Positions 33,921-46,330 are shown, counted from the stretch's first letter. The stretch: DNA of 64,000 nt from Tetragonia tetragonoides (GCA_038025085.1 CM076139.1:48030807-48094806); one strand, 5' to 3'. The notes: generated from the sequence alone by a model not told the origin. Translations and numbers: made by a program.

Positions 33921-34226
33921 TCAAAGCCTCTAATAATAATAGTCATACAGTTACATATGGAGCCACCCCACCTATCACAAGGAGCCACCCCTCCTTAAAG
34001 ATGGAGTCACCCCTCCTTAAAGCTGGAGTCACCCCTAACTAAAGATCAAGCAAACTTGACTTTACAAATGCATAGACCCCCCTGCCACCCCAACACTACG
34101 TTTGGAGCGACTCTTGGATACACTAAGAGCCACCCCTATCAAAGCCTCTAATAGTTTCATGGAGCCACCTAGCATCTCAGTATGGAATCACCTCTGTCAT
34201 AGCCTCGAATTGTTCAAGAGTCTAAG

Positions 34227-35237
34227 CAGATCTGATTCAATTTATTCAAAAATCAAAGTTTTGGATTGTATCTCATGAAATTTGAATTCTACAACTCAAA
34301 TTTGAAGTCAATTTTTTCTAAAAACAAACCCATATGGACTCCAAGACTATATGAATTTGTGTTTTATGACTCCTAATGTTTTGTGCATCACCCACCATAG
34401 GGGTATAAGGCAAGGAGTGCAGGCACATGTCCCTACACTCAACTCAAGGGTCACTTAACATCATCTTTATGTTGATTGACTCGCTAAGGTATCACACCCA
34501 AAGAAATTGCAGTGCCTTAAACCAACCCTATAAGTGATCCTGAATTCACATATAAGTGACCCTAAGTTGTGTCACAGTTATTATCTCAAATTATAGTGGC
34601 AGATATAAGTTTTCTATAAAGTGACCCTGATTTCTCACATAAGTAACCCTGAAATCTCATACAACAAGTTGTTTTAGAGTTATTCCAAATACACAGTGAT
34701 AGTATAATTCTCTTTAAAGTGACACTAAACTCTCATATAATTACAAAAAACACAATAAACACAATGGATGTAGAATAAACCTTGAACCTAAATGAAAGTG
34801 TAACAATAGCAATTCAAAACAGAGTAGCTCACTCACCAATGCAGGCAGTTGCTTGACACTGATGCAATTGAAGTGCCAACTGTAAACACAATAAACAAAA
34901 AATATGCACAATAAACACAAAAAATCCTAAAAGAAATGTGATAACTAACCTCATTAGCAATGGATGTAATAGGAGAGAGATAATAGATCAATTTGATGCT
35001 ACCTTCGATTATAAAGACAGAGAAAATAGTGAGAACCATCATTGTTGTTTGTTACGCGAAGAGAGAAACCGTGATGAGGTAAAGTGGAAACCTTGGATGA
35101 TGTTTCTTATCAACAAAGGAGAAAGAGAGGAGAGAGAAAAATTCTGTACCTGGGGTTCTTCACTCGAACACAAATTTGTAAAATAAACAGATCTGATTCA
35201 ATTTATTCAATAATCAAAGCTTTGGATGTATCTCATG
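34227..35237. repeat. 50-base direct repeats flanking about 0.9 kb
   Basis: CAGATCTGATTCAATTTATT begins a 51-base sequence at 34227-34277 that recurs with few changes at 35188-35237. The stretch between has AAGTGACCCTGA-type short repeats (34530-34735) and no gene. The repeats are too long for a target duplication. They may be tandem copies or ends of an unnamed element. Confidence 0.55.
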
Positions 35238-35470
35238 GCAGAGGAGAGAGAAAGAGGGTGAGTGAGCTCCGAGTGTGATGCAGTAGGCTTGGAAGGAGAG
35301 AGGCACTGTAGAAGCGTTTTTTCTTTTTTTTTTTTGGCAGAAGAAACTTCGACTTTATTACGAGAATAACACCGCGTCTGTGTAAAATAGATCTTAGCCA
35401 TTGATTCCAAGATCGAACGGTCAATATTTTAAGTTCGCATTGTTCGCACAAATTATGTGTGGTTCACACC

Positions 35471-36126
35471 TAGACCTGTCAATTGGGTCGGGCGGGTCGG
35501 GTTTGGTTTGGGTCGGGTCATGTCGGGTTAGGGTCATTAGCGAGTCGGATCGTTTCGGGTTCGGGTTGAGAAATGCTTGACCCTGACCCAGTGTTGTCGG
35601 GTTCGGGTCGACCCACTGGGTCGGGTGACCCAAAATTTTTTATTTTTTTCGTCAATTATATAGTCAATTTATGTTTTCAAACGGTATATTTGTACACATA
35701 TACTCTAATTTTTAACTTGTATTAACTACATACGTATTTTATTCATGTTTTGGAATGTATGTACACCTATATGATATTTTTTTATATGTTGTTTAATTAT
35801 TCGATAAGTTGTACAATATGATTCCGTCCATTTGAGGGTAGTTAAGAGCAAAATTTCTCATTTTGAGAGAATAAAGATGTAGAGAAAAAGTTAATGAAAC
35901 AAAAAAAAAGTTTTAAATGGTTTTTAGGATAACTTAGTTGAACTTTTTATTTATAATTACAAATTGTTCTATTTTGCGGGTCAAACGGGTCGACCCACTA
36001 ACGGGTCGGATTTGACCCAAAAACACCGGGTTAATCGGGTTCGGGTCAAACCAGATTTCGGGTCGGAAAATAAGTGTCAGGACCCTGAAAAAACGGATCG
36101 GGTCGGGTCGGAAATTGACAGATCTA
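35471..36126. mobile_element. GGGTC-rich hAT-type non-autonomous element 1, 656 bases
   Basis: The ends are TAGACCTGTCAATT and, in reverse complement, TAGATCTGTCAATT. They are flanked by a perfect 8-base duplication TTCACACC (35463-35470 and 36127-36134), the hAT signature. Subterminal regions are packed with GGGTCGGGT and GACCC motifs in both orientations, presumably transposase contact sites. The centre is AT-rich. No coding capacity. Confidence 0.85.
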
Positions 36127-36504
36127 TTCACACCTGAACCTAATTCTATATATATATATGTATTATTTTATAAAGACTTCTCAAAGACCTCTAATTCGTC
36201 TTACCTTTGACTTCTTTCGATTAACTTATCTACTGTATTATAAATCCATTTTATTTCGTGTGTAACACTTAAAAAAAAAATTAACGTACATATACATTTC
36301 CGTAAAAGCTAAGGTATGTAAGAGAAGCGCACTTATTCACATTTTCACCAAAAAAAAAAAAGAAATATTCTCATAATCCACTAGTAAAGAATTGTGTAAA
36401 AACTATCTATAAATACATTTTCATTTAATTTATCACACACACTTCAACTATATTTCCAAACAATGAATGAATTGGCCAGTATGCCCTCAAATTAAAAATT
36501 ATTA

Positions 36505-36759
36505 CTTCCTCCGTTTTATGAAGATGTTTACATTTGTTTTTTCACGGTCTCCAATGCACCACTTTGACCGTAAATAATTATAATTGTATGCATATATAAA
36601 TTATAAAATTATAGTTTTTCAAAAGTATTCTTTAAAATGAATCCAATAAAAGCATTTTTACATTATAAATCTTTGTAACTTTTCACTAATTCATGGTCAA
36701 AGTTTGTGAACTTTGACCTTGAAAAATAAAGTGTAAACATCTTGAAGAAACGGAGGGAG
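36505..36759. mobile_element. Stowaway-type MITE, 255 bases
   Basis: Begins CTTCCTCCGTTTTATGAAGA, ends with the inverse (TCTTGAAGAAACGGAGGGAG), and is flanked by TA on both sides (36503-36504, 36760-36761). The CTCCCTCCGTTTC end and TA target are diagnostic of plant Stowaway elements of the Tc1/mariner group. Confidence 0.9.
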
Positions 36760-37892
36760 TACTACACATCCTGTCATCCTCTCTAAAAATTATTTTCCCT
36801 CAAAATTAAGCAGACACACATCCTCCCACCTCGTGGTCGCTACAGAGGTTATCACTCTAATACCTTCGTTGTTGCTCCCTTCCTCTGATTTGGTTCATTG
36901 GATTCTTAACAACTTGGTGAAGCTTGGAATATTGGCTAAAAATGTCTTGACCTAGTAATTAATATTGAGATACTGGGTATATTTGGCACCAACTTGAGAT
37001 ATTGGACTATACTTTTCTTGGGTTAATCTAGTATCGTTAGTTGTCACATCGATCCTTATTCCTTACCGTCATACAAAGCCCCTAGTTCCCCTTGATCTAC
37101 AAGATTATATTTACAAAAACTTGTGTGGACGTAGTTCATGGTAGATCAATATTTGGAGTCACCCCCTATTTCACCTGGAGCCACCCCTACTTCACCTAAA
37201 GCCACCCCTTAAATTTATACTTGGTATCATTTCTACTTCACCTAGAGCCACCCCCTACTTTACCTGGAGTCACTCCTCAAAATTATCCAAAATTACTTTA
37301 CCTGGAGCCACCCCTCAAAATTACTTGGTCCACGGTGGACTTAGTCCACACAAGACATGCTGGATTATATTATCTCCGGAAAGTGCTTATTCATATAAGT
37401 TAATAACACTTCTTAAAAGCTATGTCTTGTGTATTGGCATGGTTGTGATTTGTGACCCGGCCCGCAATGCTTCCTCCGGCTCAAGGGCTTCCTCAATAAA
37501 ATGATAATTGGGGATTTGTCCAAAAATGTAGTTGTATAAAGGAGTTTTAGATTCAGATCAATGGAAATGTGTATTTTCAAATTTACAAAACTGGAAAAAG
37601 ATTATAGAATTTCTTTTGTCAAATTAATAATAAAAAGGTAAAAATGTAATCGGTTAGTCATTTAGGTAGCATTTCACACGAAGAGTCACATATGAATATG
37701 AATATATGATGTAATTTTGTACTCTCTTTTTTTTACACAAAAACTCATATAAGGCGGCTTTAATGTGAGACACTTCTAACAAGAATGACGTCATGCAGAC
37801 GTTATTCTTGTTTATAGAGGTGGTCTCATGTTAAATCGGCATTACAAAGACCTTTTGTTTTCTTCTTTTTATGAGGTAAATAATATTCAATA

Positions 37893-38899
37893 GGAAAAAT
37901 GGATATGAATAATCTCACATTTGGCGGTTGTATAAGAATAATCCTACAAATGAATTTAGCCCAGAATAATCCCACAAATAAACGGCGTTCACGTGAATGA
38001 GTTAAATGAGGACGGAGTTAACACTCTGTTAACTCCTTGCTGACGTGGCACTCCTCTCTTCCTCTCTCTCTCTCTCTTCTCTCTCTCAGACCTTTCAGCC
38101 ATGGAACAAAATAAGCCCAAATCTTCAGAAGAGAATGAACCCAAAACTCCAAGCAGAAAGTCAAGATAATTTTTGTCTCTCAATCCCAAACCAAACTACA
38201 TGTGTCCTCTCTATCCAAACAAACTTAAGTAAGATAGCTTCCTTCCATGATTTTACAACTTCTCAGAGAAAGAAAAAGGGGTCATCTAACATTACTCCAG
38301 GATGGAAAAAGGCAATATTTCATGCAAGTAGAGATTTTTATTGAGCTTCAAAGAAATTAATGCTATGGTGAGTACATAACACTATACACGTAATCTAATC
38401 AAGTCAATGTAAATAAATGGCATCTTCTTAAACACTAGGAAATGATAGGTGAAGGAAACTCAAAGAATTGAACTTCACATAGTATGTTAAATTCCAGATA
38501 CAGATTCTATCTCTTCTGAAGAATCACCAATTGATGACTCATTCGGAGTCTTTGGGTTCTCTTCTGAAGATTTGGGCTTGGTATTGTTCCATGGCTGAAA
38601 CCTAGAGAAATGGGATCCAAAATTTGGTGGTTTTGAAGGTTTTTGGTTTTCTTCCATGGCTGAAACTTGAAAGGACTTAGAGAGAGAGGAGAGAGAGAAG
38701 AGAGAGAGAGAGAGTGCCACGTCAGCAATGAGTTAACGGAGTCTTAACTCCATTCTCATTTAACCCACTTACATTAAAGCCATTTATTTGTGGGATTATT
38801 TTTGGCTAAAGTTATTTGTGGGATTATTTTTGGCTAAAGTTATTTGTGGGATTATTCTTGTGCGTGCCCAAATGTGAGATTATTCACGTCCACTTTTCC
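37893..38899. mobile_element. Pack-MULE-like element (MULE 2), 1007 bases
   Basis: The long inverted ends start GGAAAA-TGGA-(A/G)TGAATAATC and extend about 200 bases. A perfect 9-base duplication TATTCAATA flanks them (37884-37892 and 38900-38908). Both arms continue into a CT-rich stretch and TTTCAGCCATGGAA, so a 5' exon with an ATG has been copied into both arms. One arm encodes MEQNKPKSSEENEPKTP, the other MEENQKPSKPPNF and KPKSSEENPKTPNES. The source gene is not recognised. There is no transposase. Confidence 0.8.
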
Positions 38900-38908
38900 T
38901 ATTCAATA

Positions 38909-41900
38909 TTACTCGACAAATTCTAGAATGATGATTTTTTTTCTTTTGTTTGAAGATGACATTGACAATTGACAAAGATAATAGCATAGGAATATTATTT
39001 GCGATCAAGTCTAGGACCTTTATAGGACTAGGCTGGATCATCACCTCATCCAATGACAAGACAATTGCATTTCATGCAACCTGCCAAAGCATAACTAGTC
39101 AGTTTTACAGTAGCATCTACCACCAAAAACGTACTCAAATAGTATTATGATTTATGGGGAAAGAAAAAGGGAAAAAGAAAAAGAAGCAGAAGCAGAAATT
39201 AAAACTAGCCAATTCAATGTAGTCCTCAAAAGTTACGTCCACCGGCAATTGCGAAGGGATTCACGCAAAGCATCACAATGATGGACCTAAACAATAACAT
39301 TGCAAGTCTATGGACTATGGCTATTGGCTGTACTTTGGTTTGCTTAGGTTGGATTTTATTGCTCAAAGCCTAAGTTTGTTTACTGTAGATTGTGTCCTGC
39401 TTTTCACGCTCTTGTCCAATTTCCATGTTCTTTGGATCTTATCAGAATCTTTCCCTTCTCTACTTCTCGTTCTGTCTAATCCATAGCCGCATAGGTTAGA
39501 CATATACTCTAACTAATAGGTCTTGAGTAGGACGGACTTATCACATGAAGTGTAGGGAGTGTCTAAGAGGGAAAAGAGAGGAAGAGAGAGAGAGGGGAGT
39601 GGGAAATGTGAGAGACCCAACGCCCCTTACCCCATAAATCCACCCTATATAAATTTTTGTGGTACTCTACAGTCTACATAGTATTAATATGTGACAATTT
39701 TTATTTTTTTTGAGTGAATTAGTATGTGGCGATTAGCTAAGCAGAAAAACTTGTATAATATAGTTTTTTCGTAATATTTGGTGAAACAAGGGTAACTTTT
39801 TAGTGGAATACAGGTCATGAGTCTTTATAAGCGACCCTTCATTTTTAAATAGTGACTCCCAATTTATTGTGAGTTGATCTCACACAATAAATACAAAAAT
39901 CAGGATAATGAAAAGACTTCTAGTTTTGTTTTATTTTTGTAAAACTACCTTTCAAAATGTTCTTACTTCCATAATTATAGTCTTATAGACTTATAGTGAT
40001 GTAATCTCATTATGTTTAATTTAACACGATTATAACAATTTGTCTTAGAATGTAATGAATTTCAAAAAAAAAAAATTATGTATTTTCAAACCGACATGAA
40101 TATCAATGCGCAACCAAATAGGACTCGACAAAACCCAATTTGTTTGACAACCATACTTTCTAACAAACACGTCATGTTGAGTCGTGTCGTGTTTGCTTTC
40201 ATGTCAATTTCGTGTCGGACTAAAAATACATAAATTTGATATAAAATTGAAGATAATTACATTTTTAGACAATTTCGTAGAGTCATGTCAAATTCGAGTC
40301 ATTCATCTTCGTATCGTTTCTCTTAGTAACTTAGACCCGTGTTGTCATGTCGTGTCAAATATAGAAGTCTCTCACTCTTTCAACTGTTCTGCCTATCACC
40401 TTGCACAAATCAGAAAATGTAAAGACATGGTGAATGCTGACTGCCTTGCTGTTTAAAGAATTTGGGGCTAACAATAGCCCTGGTGTCGGCTGTTTTATTA
40501 CTTCCTTGCAAATTCAGGAAGGTTTTCTTTTCGTTTCTTTTCTTTTTCTTCTCCTTTCCAGGTTACATAGTTAGCTTTGGTATGCAAAGCCTTAATTAAG
40601 CTGTATTAGCTCGATCTATTTTGACAGTAATAAAAAATAAAAAGTAGCTAGTAGCAAAGCAAATGTAGGCTTTCCACAGTTGGAACTGGGTGCACCAGAA
40701 AACTAGGGCAAAAGCTTGTTCCTTTGCCTTAAAAGAAGGAAGAAGAAAATATACATATTAGACTATGCAATGTATTATTGGGACCACTATGCAGCAAAAA
40801 AATACTATTAGACAAACAATGGTATAACACTTTATACCATCTAGTAACATTTCCCTGATTCCTTATTCTGAACCCAAACATTATTGGACCACATTTAAAC
40901 AGATACCATTATGTCATCTTGAAAAAGAAAAAAGGAGACTTTACTTATATATATATAAACCTTAACTTGCTCCAGATACAGGTGCAACACTGATAGGCAT
41001 GGTTTAAGAACTTGCCACTCAGCTTGGGTCTTCTTCAAACAGAACTTATTACCAAAAGAGGCTATGGACTAAGGAGACTTTTACCTGCCCTTATTCGGCA
41101 AAAACGACGAGCGTCACCGAGACGAGGGCATCAACACTAGGCTAGATGAACGAGTACCAATGAGAAATTAAGTGATTAATAAAATTGACAAATGAGAAGT
41201 TTTAACTTAAAACAGAACAAACATAGCCATAATGTGTGTAGGGCAAAATCCACCTAAATACTAGACAAAAACAATTCAATCGAGATGGCCGCATCTTTTG
41301 AAATAATAATAATAGTTAAGCAAAGCACAGACCCATGAGCACGATTTCAAATAAACGAAAAGAAAAATGGGTTAAGGTTGTACTTCCCCCCTCGAAGAAC
41401 CGAAAGAACTGAGCATTTGGTGTTTAAAGGTATATCACGAGAATCTGTACTTGCAAACAAAGAAGTCATTAAACTAAGCACATTTAACTAAAGTTCTGAA
41501 CAATATCATAATTGTTAATTAAAGATTGTCCTTGAAGAGAAAGCTGGTGTCATGCTTACTTTCCTTTCACCTTTTGCACCTCTGTCATTAAAAAATTGGC
41601 CTTCACCGTCACCGCCGAATAAGATCAAGTGTCGGTTTACGAGGCCAACAAGCTGCATGGTTCTACCTAGATCTTAGTTGAGGTGTGATATGAAGCATTT
41701 GAAAGGAGGAAGGGTGAGTAGTAAGGAGAAACCTACATTTTTCAGGTGTGCAAGAACAATACCTCGGCATGGTATTCCCAACAATAACCACAGAAGCTCA
41801 GATACATTCGGCACGCCAAAATGCACAACATCTTAGCTGCAAATACAAAACTATTGTTGCTCCAATGAGATACATGATTATTAGATCCAACTATGATAAT

Positions 41901-43569
41901 AAATAAGATAGCAAGGTGCGTAAATGTGGTATGATAATGTACATAAATAAAAAGGCCACTAGCTGCATCTAATTATATCACGTGTAATGGATTGGAGCTT
42001 CAGCTTCTTATTTCCTCTTCCTCAAATACACCAAACTAACAAGTGAACTTTTATCCACTAGCATCTACCATCCTTTCATTGAGTCAGATAATATATATTG
42101 AGCTAGCAAAGATAACAATTACTACTTGGTCACGCCAATGAGCGAAGAGGTTGCAAGAATGGATCAACTAGCTATGGCTCTGATGGATGGGTCAAGATAT
42201 AAGGCCTCAAGTTCTTGATTTGACATAAACTTGTTTGAGAGAAACCAGAAAGAAAACACACGGAATGTAAGCTCTAAGTAACACTTAAATTTCCTTCCAC
42301 CCCGCATATGTTCGACTGGAGTTAAGACATGAGGCAAACACTCATAAAAATCTACTGACAATTAAGCACTTCTAAGTTCTAACAAAGACTTCATGTACTC
42401 CCCAAACAAATTTTGCCTGTGTCTGCTAAGTACAGTGGCTTCTAGACACATCCGTTGATGACTAGACACTTCCGTTGATGACCAATGCATTTAGATTAAC
42501 CAATTCAAGCCTTGATCACTTAGATGGAGAATGTACATAAATTATGAGAATAAAGCATCAGTAATCATGCTAGATAATTCTATCCATGTCCTATACTTGT
42601 TATCAGAAGCCTAACTTCATTGTCCATGAGAGTGGGGAATTAAGTGGACAGTAGGGACTCAAGTATTTGGACATTGGATAAAAAATGACAAGAATCACAA
42701 GGTTAGGATATCCATCTGAAATCATGAAGACCCAAAGAATAATGGGAAGACATTAACAAAGGTAAGATTTTTGTGAGAGCCAAAAGATAGTCAACTGAAG
42801 ATATTTCCCACAGTTTGACAGTTTCCTGAATTTGACCTTTAATCAATATCTCCTCCCCTCCCCGGCGGCTCACACATATACATCTCGTACAGAGCCACAC
42901 TATTATTGCCTATGATATAGCCCAAAATCATAGCTTAAATGCAATGTATGTTCAAGATTTGAATAATTCTTTAACCTTCATTCTATTGGTGAATGTATGT
43001 GTAGCCTAAAGTATCTTCCTTTATTAATTTCTTCTCAGTTATCAGACACCAAATTTGTGCAATCAATAGTGTTAGTATTAGATGATAAGAGATCAGACAG
43101 ACAAGAGCATTGGGGCATGGCAACATATATCTAATGAAAGCAATTCATTTAAGAGCATGAAAAATATGCTATATCATCAAACAGTCAGGCACGACCAAAG
43201 GATCAGCGTACCTGAATCTGAAGTAGGAACCAAAGCTGATATCGATTTCCATCATCTCAGAACTAGACGCCGCAGAAAACTATATAAGCTATCACAGAAA
43301 GGATTATAAAGCTTCTGAAGAGTGATATGATCATTTATATATAACTAAGAATAACTAAGAACACATAAAATAGACTGATGATCACCATCAAATTCAATCA
43401 AAGTTCATTTAGTTGGAAACCATAAAATGAAATGATCAATAATCAACATTACTTATCGATGATCACTTGAAAGGCAGCAACAGTGATCTGATCTGTCTAT
43501 TATGAAAGACAACACTATGACCAAAATCATCCCAAATGAAGCATGCAACTAATGCAAGTGAAGGGAATA
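38909..43569. other. Noncoding stretch left of MIR319
   Basis: No convincing gene. Short GA-rich tracts lie at 39575-39600. CGTGTCGTGTTTG-type sequence at 40170-40350 could be a decayed hAT-like element. A minus-strand frame near 41560-41660 (MQLVGLVNRHLILFGGDGEG) looks protein-like but is isolated. Parts of this stretch may belong to the MIR319 primary transcript. Confidence 0.4.
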
Positions 43570-43760
43570 GAGAGAGGGAGCTCCCTTCAGTCCAAGTACG
43601 GAGGGAGAGGGATGAAATTATCTCCCGCATCATTCATGCAATCACAGTAGAGCTGATTGCGAAATCCTCGGTCTACTGAGTGATTGAATGAATGAGTCGG
43701 CAGATAATTCAAACCCCTTTTTTCCATCCATGAGTGGGCTGAAGGAAGCTCTCTCAGAGT
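43570..43760 (-). ncRNA. MIR319: MIR319 precursor hairpin
   Basis: The minus strand contains TTGGACTGAAGGGAGCTCCC (plus one T) at 43575-43595, identical to mature miR319. The 5' arm at 43732-43753 holds the partner AGCTTCCTTCAGCCCACTC. Between them, ATTATCTGCCGACTCATTCA pairs with the inverse tract ending GAGATAAT, giving the long two-part stem typical of MIR159/MIR319 precursors, about 190 bases overall. miR319 guides cleavage of TCP transcription factor mRNAs and controls leaf growth. The sequence matches miR319, not miR159. Its promoter should lie at higher coordinates. Confidence 0.93.
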
Positions 43761-44718
43761 ATTTCTTAACTCAAACTACTCAATAACATCTCACCTATAA
43801 TTCGAAGTCGAACAAACAATCATATTATTGTATAGAAGTAAATTCACAACATGGAATATCTACACATTTTGATAAACAAAATTAGTTATTTGGCTAGAAA
43901 TGAAAGAATTAAGATTCCTTTCAATAGTAATTAAAGAGCAAGAAGGTAAAGTACACATTAAGATGTATTTTCACATCACTCACATTCGATCTTGATGACA
44001 TTAAGATACTCATCAAAAGTTTTACTTATTTCAATTATTTAAAAATGTTGAATCACGGAACCAATAAATTAGCTGAACTGATTAAGGGAAAAAAAAAATG
44101 AGCACAAAGAGAGAATTTGGAAACACACTACAAAAGTGGAAAGGATAAGAGAATAAATTAGCTCATATTGGAGACAATAAGAAAATCTCAAGCATGTAAT
44201 AACAAACCATAACTGAACTAATAATCATATTACATACAAAACAAGAAGTAACAAGATTTATTTTGGTGGGAAGACTGGGAACAAGAAGTAACAACATTGA
44301 ATATAGATAAGTACTATCCTATGTCAAAGCAACTAATAGCAAATTACTCTCATAGATATACACCAAACAAACCCTAACCCTAACAAAAAAAAAACATTAA
44401 CAACACAACAAACAAAACAGAAAAGAAGAGAAAATGAAGAGGTGTTTTGGAGTACTATAAAGGGCAAAAAATAGACTAAGGAAAAGGATCATGAAGAGAG
44501 GTCATGTACTGGGAAAGGGGTCAAAAAGAAAAGAAAACAAGCACAAAACAGGCCAAGTTACAAGAAAACTCATAGGGAGCAGGAAAAAATGATAACCAAG
44601 AAAAGAAAAAAAATAAGATTATAAGCAGTAAATTAAAGGGTATGAATTTTCCAAACAAGCAAGCATGCATTTACTGATTATTGTACATGGTGGGGGTGAG
44701 AGTCAGAGTGAGGGAGAG

Positions 44719-44754
<36 letters not shown>

Positions 44755-45858
44755 AAGCTCATCACTTTGACAAAAGAAAGAACCAAATGGGAATCATGTT
44801 TTATGGCAGAAAACTGACTATTGACATGATCTAACCCTGAACACCAAGTACAACCATTACATCTATTTAAATACTTACAAAAAAAATCAAATTTAATTAA
44901 GAATTAAAGAGAAAAAGGGAGGTGGAGAGGAAGAATTTATTACAGTATGATTTTTGAGGAATAACCCAGAAAAAAATATATTATAAGCCAGAAAAAAAAT
45001 ATATGTAACACAGAAAGATATTTAGGAACCCAGAAAAGGGAAAAAATAAATAAAAATTCTTCACCAATAAAAGATGATATTTTTGAAGCCAAAATTACAA
45101 CCACCCATCATGAAGATATTAAACCAGCAGATATTCTGATAAATAAAATAAATAAAAAATATATTGAACAAGAATACTATATATATATATATATGAGGAT
45201 AGAGATAAGGAAAGATACATGTATATATTAGCAAGTAGCCATGAATTTATAGGAATTATAATTCTTACAAGACATGACAAGAAATGGAAATGGAAATAGA
45301 AAGGGAAAGAGATTGAAGAGCTGATCAGCTCAAATTCCGGATGGAATAAATAAATTTAGGAAGAGCAGAGAGAGAGAGAGAGAGTGTGAAAGAATGAATG
45401 AGAGAGAGTGAAAGATAAGGGAAGGTTGAAGGGTCGTTTTCTTCATGAGAGTCAGAGACAGAAAGCGACCTTAAGATCTCAGCAAATCTAACACCAACAA
45501 CATCAACAATCACACACACCCTTTTAAGAGTATTAGTGAAAGAGAAAGAGGATGAAAAATAAGAAAAAAGTTTTTTTTTTTTTTTTGGGGGGGGGGGGGG
45601 GGGTTTGAGTGCTCTATTTCCTTTAATTATCTGTTGTTCATAGTCTCTGAAGAGATAGAGTAGTAAAATTTGCAGTGGAGTTGGTGGGTGGGTGGGTGAA
45701 GCTAATACTACTAGGGAAAACTAAAAAGAAGAAGCTAAGAGGGTTTTTGTTGTTTGTTTTGGTTTTTGGTGTTTTTAGAGGTTTTAATTTGGTGATTCCC
45801 AAAGTTAATTCTAGCTCAGTCATATACTATATACTGCTACTTGACATACAATAAATAC

Positions 45859-45892
<34 letters not shown>

Positions 45893-46200
45893 GGTAGTAG
45901 CAGTTTGAGATGGTGAAGTCACCTTTTTGACCATTAAATTAGTCTTTGAGTTCAAGGGAGTGATTGCTTTGTCTACTAACAATGGGACACTGCTACTTAT
46001 TGTTCACTGCTACACACTGCTATTTATCGCCGTTGCCTAATTTGGCTCCATATCCAGTATCCACTGTATAGTCATGAATATATGTATTAAAGTATCTCAT
46101 TTAATTGATTCTTATAAATCATAAAATCTTTCTTCTTTCCATTTTCTTCCTGTTTTTTTATTGTGCCCGTTGATGCATGAAAGATAACAGAAAAATAGAG
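43761..46200. other. Noncoding stretch upstream of MIR319
   Basis: AT-rich, with (GA)n at 44724-44752, (AT)n at 45179-45194, (GA)n at 45366-45384 and 45860-45890, and a T16G17 run at 45571-45603. No protein gene. The MIR319 promoter and the start of its primary transcript probably lie here; GA-rich tracts near 45.37 kb resemble plant 5' leaders, but this is only a suggestion. Confidence 0.4.
45571..45603. repeat. Homopolymer pair T16 then G17
   Basis: Sixteen T followed directly by seventeen G. Such a G run can form quadruplex structures and is prone to length error in assembly. Confidence 0.9.
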
Positions 46201-46214
46201 AAACCATGAAGGAG

Positions 46215-46330
46215 GGTGCAGGGTAGTCTAGTGGTTTCATAAGATTACTCCCAATTCCAAGTGAATAGGTAAAGCAAAGTTATGTATTCGAAATCTCATT
46301 CCTCCTATGTCTTGTGTCTGCTTCTTTTTA
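46215..46330 (+). mobile_element. tRNA-derived SINE-like sequence
   Basis: Box A-like TAGTCTAGTGG at 46224-46234 and box B-like GTATTCGAAATC at 46284-46295 are about 50 bases apart, as in tRNA-derived pol III promoters. Ends and target duplication were not found. Confidence 0.35.

Larger units (their letters stand above)
22980..37330. repeat. Dispersed clusters of a degenerate GGAGCCACCCC minisatellite
   Basis: By eye there are at least 60 copies of GGAGCCACCCC, GGAGTCACCCC or close variants, spaced about 20-45 bases apart within clusters. Clusters: 23000-23420, 23885-24350, 26271-26520, 28525-28735, 29005-29035, 29395-29510, 31165-31230, 31645-31910, 32480-32615, 33565-33675, 33955-34200 and 37155-37325. 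Clusters near 23.9, 26.3, 29.0 and 29.4 kb show the reverse complement (GGGGTGGCTCC). The cores are conserved while the spacers vary freely. I know no named family with this core. Confidence 0.75.

Noticed and set aside
28525..34200. Regularly spaced short repeats resembling a CRISPR array
   Set aside because: The host is a plant, cores are only 11 bases, spacing varies and orientation switches. No cas genes are present. The structure is a degenerate minisatellite.
35421..35633. Minus-strand ORF with WVDPNPTTLG and DPTQTKPDP peptides
   Set aside because: It is a translation of the GGGTC-rich subterminal region of the hAT element.
38950..39150. Plus-strand ORF of 66 codons after MULE 2
   Set aside because: No domain, no context and ordinary composition of noncoding AT-rich DNA.
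43575..43595. miR159 instead of miR319
   Set aside because: miR159 starts TTTGGATTGAAGGGAGCTCTA; this sequence has TTGGACTGAAGGGAGCTCCC, which is miR319.
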